DNA of 30,280 nucleotides. Source: Streptomyces megasporus. GTDB lineage: Bacteria; Actinomycetota; Actinomycetes; Streptomycetales; Streptomycetaceae. The translations under genes were made by a program, and so were the position numbers. Where the stretch lies: assembly GCF_000718985.1 (NCBI RefSeq), contig NZ_JODL01000041.1:1-30280 (forward strand), read 5' to 3'. Below, piece after piece: positions 26,161 to 30,280 of the stretch; position 1 is the first letter of the stretch; every line of letters begins with the position of its first letter. The notes beneath the pieces were generated by a model, which was not told the origin of the DNA, made no database searches, and was given only the letters and a program-made list of their open reading frames with translations.

Positions 26161-26916
26161 GTGGCGAAGAAGGATCCGGTGGACCTCCAGTTCAGCGTGG
26201 ACCGCAGCAGTCCCGTCCCGCTGTACTTCCAGCTCTCGCAACAGCTCGAAGCGGCCATCGAGCAGGGCCGGCTCTCCCCCGGGAGCCTGCTGGGCAACGA
26301 GATCGAGCTGGCCGGACGGCTCGGTCTGTCCCGGCCCACCGTCCGACAGGCCATCCAGGCCCTGGTGGACAAGGGCCTGCTGGTGCGCCGCCGCGGCATC
26401 GGCACCCAGGTCGTGCACAGCCAGATCAAGCGCCCCCTGGAGCTGAGCAGCCTCTACGACGACCTGGAGGCCGCCGGGCAGCGCCCCGGCACCCGGGTCC
26501 TGCGACTGGACACCGTGGAGGCCACCGCCGAGGTCGCCGCCGCCCTCGGCCTCCCCGAGGGCAGCGAGGTGCGCCTGGTGGAACGGCTCCGCTCCGCCCA
26601 CGGCGAACCCATGGCCTACCTGCGCAACCACCTCCCGACCGACCTGATCGGCCTGGACGGCGACAAGCTGGAGGACACCGGGCTGTACCGGCTGCTGCGC
26701 TCCGCCGGCGTCACCCTCCACAGCGCCCGGCAGACCGTCGGCGCCCGCTCCGCCACCGCCGAGGAGGCCGAGCTGCTGGGCGAGTCGGAAGGCGCGCCGC
26801 TGCTGACCATGGAGCGCACGGCCTTCGACGACACCGGCCGGGCCGTGGAGTACGGCTCCCACCTCTACCGCGCCTCCCGGTACGCCTTCGAGTTCCAGCT
26901 CCTCGTCCGCTCCTGA
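26161..26916 (+). CDS. GntR-family regulator with UTRA domain (HutC type)
   Basis: A 251-residue regulator. The winged helix spans about residues 17-85 (PLYFQLSQQLEAAIEQGRL, ELAGRLGLSRPTVRQAIQAL, then the wing LLVRRRGIGTQVV). The UTRA ligand-binding domain runs from about 100 to 248 (GQRPGTRVLRLDTVEA, MAYLRNHLPTDLIG, ending VEYGSHLYRASRYAFEFQLL). UTRA regulators sense sugars, phospho-sugars or related ligands. The following ROK kinase suggests that this one controls a sugar locus; in related genomes an ABC transporter often lies between such genes, but none does here. The GTG at 26161 is leaderless. Confidence 0.93.
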   Translation: MAKKDPVDLQFSVDRSSPVPLYFQLSQQLEAAIEQGRLSPGSLLGNEIELAGRLGLSRPTVRQAIQALVDKGLLVRRRGIGTQVVHSQIKRPLELSSLYDDLEAAGQRPGTRVLRLDTVEATAEVAAALGLPEGSEVRLVERLRSAHGEPMAYLRNHLPTDLIGLDGDKLEDTGLYRLLRSAGVTLHSARQTVGARSATAEEAELLGESEGAPLLTMERTAFDDTGRAVEYGSHLYRASRYAFEFQLLVRS

Positions 26917-27026
26917 CCCGGTTCGTACAGGTGTGCGTGCCGGGGCGCGGGCGGCGGACCGGAACAGCTCGGTCACGGATCGACCCGTATCCCGGTCTCT
27001 CGCCGAAACGGTGACCGCGCGTGGTG

Positions 27027-27032
27027 CACAAT
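27027..27032 (+). promoter_or_regulatory. -10 box of the leaderless ROK kinase gene
   Basis: CACAAT, 7 nt, then ATG at 27040. The layout matches that of the PP2C-like gene (GACAAT, 7 nt, ATG). No Shine-Dalgarno is present. Confidence 0.5.
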
Positions 27033-27039
27033 CGATCTG

Positions 27040-28185
27040 ATGAGCACGTACCGCGACCGGACGCACCGCAACTCGACCCGAGCGACGGTGCTACGCACCG
27101 TGGCGACCCGCGAGCGGCGCTCGCACCTGTCCGCACCGCGCGTGCCGACGGTGGGCATCGACATCGGCGGTACGAAAGTGATGGCGGGCGTCGTCGACGC
27201 CGAGGGCAACATCCTGGAGAAGATCCGCACCGAGACCCCCGACAAGTCCAAGAGCCCCAAAGTCGTCGAGGACACCATCACCGAGCTGGTCCTGGACCTC
27301 TCCGACCGCCACGACGTCCACGCCGTCGGCATCGGCGCGGCGGGCTGGGTGGACTCCGACTGCTCCAGGGTGCTGTTCGCCCCCCACCTCGCCTGGCGCG
27401 ACGAGCCGCTGCGCGACGCGCTGACCGCCCGGCTGGCCGTACCCGTCATGGTCGACAACGACGCCAACACCGCCGCCTGGGGCGAGTGGCGCTTCGGCGC
27501 GGGCCGGGGCGAGGAGCACCTCGTCATGATCACCCTCGGTACCGGCATCGGCGGTGCCATACTCGAGGACGGCCAGGTCAAACGGGGTAAATACGGCGTT
27601 GCGGGCGAGTTCGGCCATATGCAGGTCGTGCCCGGCGGTCACCGTTGCCCCTGCGGCAACCGAGGCTGCTGGGAGCAGTACAGCTCCGGCAACGCCCTGG
27701 TCCGCGAGGCCCGCGAGCTGGCCGCCGCCGAGTCACCGGTCGCGCACGGGATCATCGCGCGGGTCGGCGGGCACATCCCCGACATCACCGGTCCGCTGAT
27801 CACCGAGCTGGCCCGCGAGGGCGACGCGATGTGCGTCGAACTCCTCCAGGAGATCGGCGAGTGGCTCGGAATCGGCATCGCCAACCTGGCCGCCGCCCTG
27901 GACCCCTCCTGCTTCGTCATCGGGGGCGGGGTCAGCGCCGCCGACGAACTCCTCATCGGACCCGCCCGGGAAGCCTTCCGCCGCCACCTCACCGGCCGTG
28001 GCTACCGCCCCGAGGCCCGCATCGTCCGGGCCCAGCTCGGCCCGGAGGCCGGCATGGTCGGCGCCGCCGACCTCGCCCGGCTGGTCGCCCGCCGGTTCCG
28101 CCGCGCCAACCGTCGCCGCGTGGAGCGGTACGAACGCATCGGGGTCGGCCTGCTCCCGACCCGGGGGTGGGTGAGCGGCCGATGA
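27040..28185 (+). CDS. ROK-family sugar kinase (glucokinase-like)
   Basis: A 381-residue ATP-dependent sugar kinase. The phosphate-binding DIGGTK is at 41-46 and the catalytic region is VMVDNDANTAAWGE. A second ATP motif is ITLGTGIGGAI. The ROK zinc site is built from EFGHMQV and CPCGNRGCWEQ. C-terminal IGGGVS and LGPEAGMVGAA are also typical. A basic N-terminal extension of about 36 residues (THRNSTRATVLRTVATRERR) is longer than in standard glucokinases and does not form a clear helix-turn-helix. The ATG at 27040 is leaderless. Its stop overlaps the next start (ATGA). The sugar is undetermined. Confidence 0.92.
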   Translation: MSTYRDRTHRNSTRATVLRTVATRERRSHLSAPRVPTVGIDIGGTKVMAGVVDAEGNILEKIRTETPDKSKSPKVVEDTITELVLDLSDRHDVHAVGIGAAGWVDSDCSRVLFAPHLAWRDEPLRDALTARLAVPVMVDNDANTAAWGEWRFGAGRGEEHLVMITLGTGIGGAILEDGQVKRGKYGVAGEFGHMQVVPGGHRCPCGNRGCWEQYSSGNALVREARELAAAESPVAHGIIARVGGHIPDITGPLITELAREGDAMCVELLQEIGEWLGIGIANLAAALDPSCFVIGGGVSAADELLIGPAREAFRRHLTGRGYRPEARIVRAQLGPEAGMVGAADLARLVARRFRRANRRRVERYERIGVGLLPTRGWVSGR

Positions 28186-28730
28186 CCACCCTCCCCCCGC
28201 CCGACCGCCCACCGCACCGCCCCGAGCGCCGCTGGCTGGCCGCCCTCGTGGTGGTGCTGCTGATCGCCATTCCGGCCGGCTACCTGGTGCTCTCCGCCTA
28301 CCAGAGCCGCGAGAGCGGCAAGGACAAGCAGCGGGACGCCGCGGCCACCGGCCTGGTGTGGCAGTGGCCGAGCAAGGTCGAGCGACGCATCTACGAGGTC
28401 CCCATACCCAAGGGGTCGAGCTATGTGGCGCACTACGAGACCAACTCCTGGGAGCGCAGCTCGTTCTACGTCCAGTTCCGCACCTCCAAGACGAAACTGG
28501 AGACCTTCCTGAAGGAGATCGGCAGCGACCCCTCCGAACTCCGCGAGGGCCAGGAGGGCGTCAGCGACCGACAGGCGGACGTGGTCGGCTGGGAACTCGA
28601 CGTTCCGGGCCGCCGGTACGCGGGCACCACGATCGAGCGTCCCGGCGAGCGGCCCGACCTGGAGATCACCGTGGACGTCACCCACGAGAAGCGCCCCCGG
28701 GTCTACGTCGTCTCCACGACGGAGTTCTGA
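28182..28730 (+). CDS. Single-pass membrane-anchored protein coupled to the ROK kinase
   Basis: 182 residues. A proline/arginine-rich N-terminus is followed by one membrane helix (WLAALVVVLLIAIPAGYLVL, residues about 18-37) and an extracellular domain of about 140 residues with beta-rich character (VERRIYEVPIP, SSFYVQFRTSK, VVGWELDVPGRRYAG, LEITVDVT, RVYVVSTTEF). There is no lipobox cysteine, so it is a signal-anchor protein, not a lipoprotein. I do not recognise the domain. The ATG overlaps the stop of the ROK kinase, so the two are translated together. Its link to sugar metabolism is inferred only from this. Confidence 0.82.
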   Translation: MTTLPPPDRPPHRPERRWLAALVVVLLIAIPAGYLVLSAYQSRESGKDKQRDAAATGLVWQWPSKVERRIYEVPIPKGSSYVAHYETNSWERSSFYVQFRTSKTKLETFLKEIGSDPSELREGQEGVSDRQADVVGWELDVPGRRYAGTTIERPGERPDLEITVDVTHEKRPRVYVVSTTEF

Positions 28731-28784
28731 GCCCCGCGCTCCGCGCGGCACGCCCCGCCCACCCGCCCCGTACCACCTGGTCGG

Positions 28785-28790
28785 TAGCGT
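28785..28790 (+). promoter_or_regulatory. -10 box of the leaderless PcaL gene
   Basis: TAGCGT is followed by 6 nt and the GTG at 28797; no Shine-Dalgarno sequence and no good -35 are seen. Confidence 0.45.
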
Positions 28791-28796
28791 GGCGGC

Positions 28797-30185
28797 GTGA
28801 GCGAGACCAAGACCCTCCAGTACCGGATCGACGGACCGCCCGACGCGCCCCTGGTCGTCCTGGGCCCGGCGCTCGGCACCACCTGGCACATGTGGGACCG
28901 CCAGATCCCCGAGCTGAGCCGCCACTGGCGCGTGCTCCGCTACGACCTGCCCGGCCACGGCGGCTCCCCCGCCCACCCGGCCCCCACCGTGGCGGAACTC
29001 GCCGTCCGGCTGCTGGCCACGATCGACGCCCTGGGCGTGGACCGCTTCGCCTACGTGGGCTGCTCCCTGGGCGGAGCCGTCGGAGCCCAGATCGCGCTCG
29101 GCGCTCCCCGGAAGGTGGCCTCCCTCGCGCTGATCTCCTCCGCGCCCCGGTACGGCACCCCCGACTCCTGGCGGCAGCGCGGCGTCGTCGTCCGGACCAA
29201 CGGACTGGACCCCATCGCCCGCTCCGTCCCCGAACGCTGGTTCACCCCCGCCTTCGCCGCCGCACAGCCCGCCATCGTCGACTGGGCCGTCCAGATGGTC
29301 CGCACCACCGACCCCGGCTGCTACATAGCCGCCTGTGAGGCGTTCGTCTCCTTCGACATCCGCGGAGAACTGGGCCGGATCGGCGTGCCCACCCTGGTCG
29401 TCGCCGGCGCCGAGGACCGGGCCACCCCGCCCGCCGACGCCCGCGCCCTGGTGGCCGGGATTCCCGACGCCCGACTCGCCCTCGTCCCCGACGCCTGCCA
29501 CATGGCCCCGGTGGAACGCCCCGCGGAGGTCACCGAGCTGCTCGTGGCCCACCTCTCCACCACGCTGCCCCACGGACGGCAGGACACCCCGGCCGTCGCC
29601 CCCGCCCCCTACGCCCCGCCGCCGCCCGCGACCACCGTGACCGTGAGCCGTGCGGACATCCCACCCGACGCCGCACCCGACGCCACCCCGAACACCGCAT
29701 CGAACGCCGCATCGAACACCGCTCCCACCGCCGATCGGGAGGAGTCGCCGCAGGGCTCCGCCGTCGCGGCCCTCACGGCCGGCGAACCCCGCCCGACCGA
29801 CCCCGGCCCCACGTACGACACCGGTATGGGCATCCGCCGCGACGTGCTCGGCGACGCCCACGTGGACCGCGTCATGGCGAAGAGCGACGCCTTCACCGGC
29901 GACTTCCAGGACTTCCTCACCCGCTACGCCTGGGGCGAGGTGTGGGCCCGCACCGGCATCGACCGCCGCACCCGCTCGGTGGTCACCCTCACCGCCCTCA
30001 CCGCCCTCGGCCACCTCGACGACCTGGCCTCCCACACCCGTGGGGCGCTGCGCAACGGGCTCACCCCGGACGAGATCAAGGAAGTGCTGCTGCACACGGC
30101 CGTCTACTGCGGGATGCCCGCCGCCAACGCCGCCTTCGCCGTGGCCCAGCGCGTCATCCGGGAGGAGACCGCCCCCAGGGACTAG
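28797..30185 (+). CDS. pcaL: PcaD-PcaC fusion: 3-oxoadipate enol-lactonase / 4-carboxymuconolactone decarboxylase
   Basis: 462 residues with two enzymes of the protocatechuate branch of the beta-ketoadipate pathway. Residues 1-255 are an alpha/beta hydrolase: oxyanion LGPALGTTWHMW, nucleophile S90 in GCSLGG, acid in GAEDRATPP, and histidine in DACHMAPVE. Residues about 335-455 are the carboxymuconolactone decarboxylase domain (GIDRRTRSVVTLTALTALG, H433 and C438 in HTAVYCGMPAANAAF). The linker (about 257-335) is long and Ala/Pro/Thr/Asn-rich with repeats. The fusion itself is known in actinobacteria. No other pca gene is nearby, so it is an orphan here. The GTG at 28797 is leaderless. Confidence 0.92.
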   Translation: MSETKTLQYRIDGPPDAPLVVLGPALGTTWHMWDRQIPELSRHWRVLRYDLPGHGGSPAHPAPTVAELAVRLLATIDALGVDRFAYVGCSLGGAVGAQIALGAPRKVASLALISSAPRYGTPDSWRQRGVVVRTNGLDPIARSVPERWFTPAFAAAQPAIVDWAVQMVRTTDPGCYIAACEAFVSFDIRGELGRIGVPTLVVAGAEDRATPPADARALVAGIPDARLALVPDACHMAPVERPAEVTELLVAHLSTTLPHGRQDTPAVAPAPYAPPPPATTVTVSRADIPPDAAPDATPNTASNAASNTAPTADREESPQGSAVAALTAGEPRPTDPGPTYDTGMGIRRDVLGDAHVDRVMAKSDAFTGDFQDFLTRYAWGEVWARTGIDRRTRSVVTLTALTALGHLDDLASHTRGALRNGLTPDEIKEVLLHTAVYCGMPAANAAFAVAQRVIREETAPRD

Positions 30186-30247
30186 ATGAATGAGTCCGAT
30201 GTCTGTCCTGGTCGCGACCATGGCGAAGGGCGCCCGTTGGTCAGTGT

Positions 30248-30280
30248 GTGAAGACAAACCTGGACGCCCTTCTGGCAGCA
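30248..30280 (+). CDS. Start of a probable IS982-family transposase (partial)
   Basis: GTG at 30248 opens a frame VKTNLDALLAA that runs to the window end. From memory, Streptomyces IS982-family transposases begin with a very similar (V/M)-(K/T)-T-N/D-L-D-x-L-L segment continuing into LYVKID. Eleven residues are little evidence, so this is tentative. The 62 bp before it (30186-30247) would hold the IS left end and inverted repeat, immediately after the pcaL stop. Confidence 0.5.
   Translation, partial: MKTNLDALLAA

Noticed and set aside
28002..30257. 751-codon minus-strand frame under the ROK and PcaL genes
   Set aside because: Antisense to three well-supported genes; glycine-rich shadow.

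Overview
This is a high-GC actinobacterial chromosome segment, almost certainly Streptomyces. The signs are G/C-ending codons throughout, frequent GTG starts, many apparently leaderless genes, two genes with the rare TTA (bldA) codon, and families typical of streptomycetes (SPW-repeat, DUF3099, DUF2637, PucR, an AllR-like IclR regulator). It is mostly ordinary chromosome. I see no rRNA, tRNA, CRISPR array, phage or biosynthetic cluster. The only mobile element is the start of a probable IS982-family transposase at the extreme right edge.

Layout. (1) 1-3440: an assimilatory sulfate reduction operon on the minus strand, read as leader peptide, sulfite reductase (sir), a small zinc-ribbon protein, APS/PAPS reductase (cysH) and APS kinase (cysC, cut by the window). 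(2) 3438-7935: a GNAT acetyltransferase diverging from a PfkB sugar kinase, then an AidB-like protein diverging from a YihY/BrkB membrane protein. (3) 8034-9591: an SPW-repeat membrane protein, an unknown conserved protein and a small TTA-containing gene. (4) 9628-12340: an ArsR-type repressor with a clear tandem operator, diverging from an Ada-AlkA fusion plus Ogt operon for DNA alkylation repair. (5) 12420-14865: a PP2C-like protein with degenerate metal-binding motifs, convergent with a DUF2637 membrane protein. (6) 15100-19932: an FhuF-type siderophore-iron reductase with an iron box, a TPR protein with a CRP-like palindrome upstream, DUF3099, a PucR regulator and a SnoaL-like protein. (7) 20162-25775: a VOC protein, an acyl-CoA synthetase, malate synthase, a TTA-containing small gene and an IclR regulator. 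(8) 26161-30185: a GntR/UTRA regulator, a ROK sugar kinase with a coupled membrane protein, and a fused PcaD-PcaC (PcaL) enzyme. (9) 30248-end: transposase start.

How the genes work together. The sulfur operon turns APS into sulfite and sulfide, and its leader peptide probably links expression to cysteine supply. Ada-AlkA and Ogt form one repair operon. PucR, the AllR-like regulator and malate synthase all point to purine/allantoin-derived glyoxylate use, although the catabolic enzymes themselves are outside the window. GntR, ROK kinase and the membrane protein look like the remains of a sugar-uptake locus.

The most notable signals are the cysteine leader peptide with a perfect 11-bp inverted repeat upstream, the duplicated ArsR operator, the degenerate PP2C and AidB-like proteins, two bldA-type TTA genes, and an 11-bp-phased repeat array before one of them. 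I did not find a clearly new multi-gene system. All family assignments come from reading motifs, without database searches.
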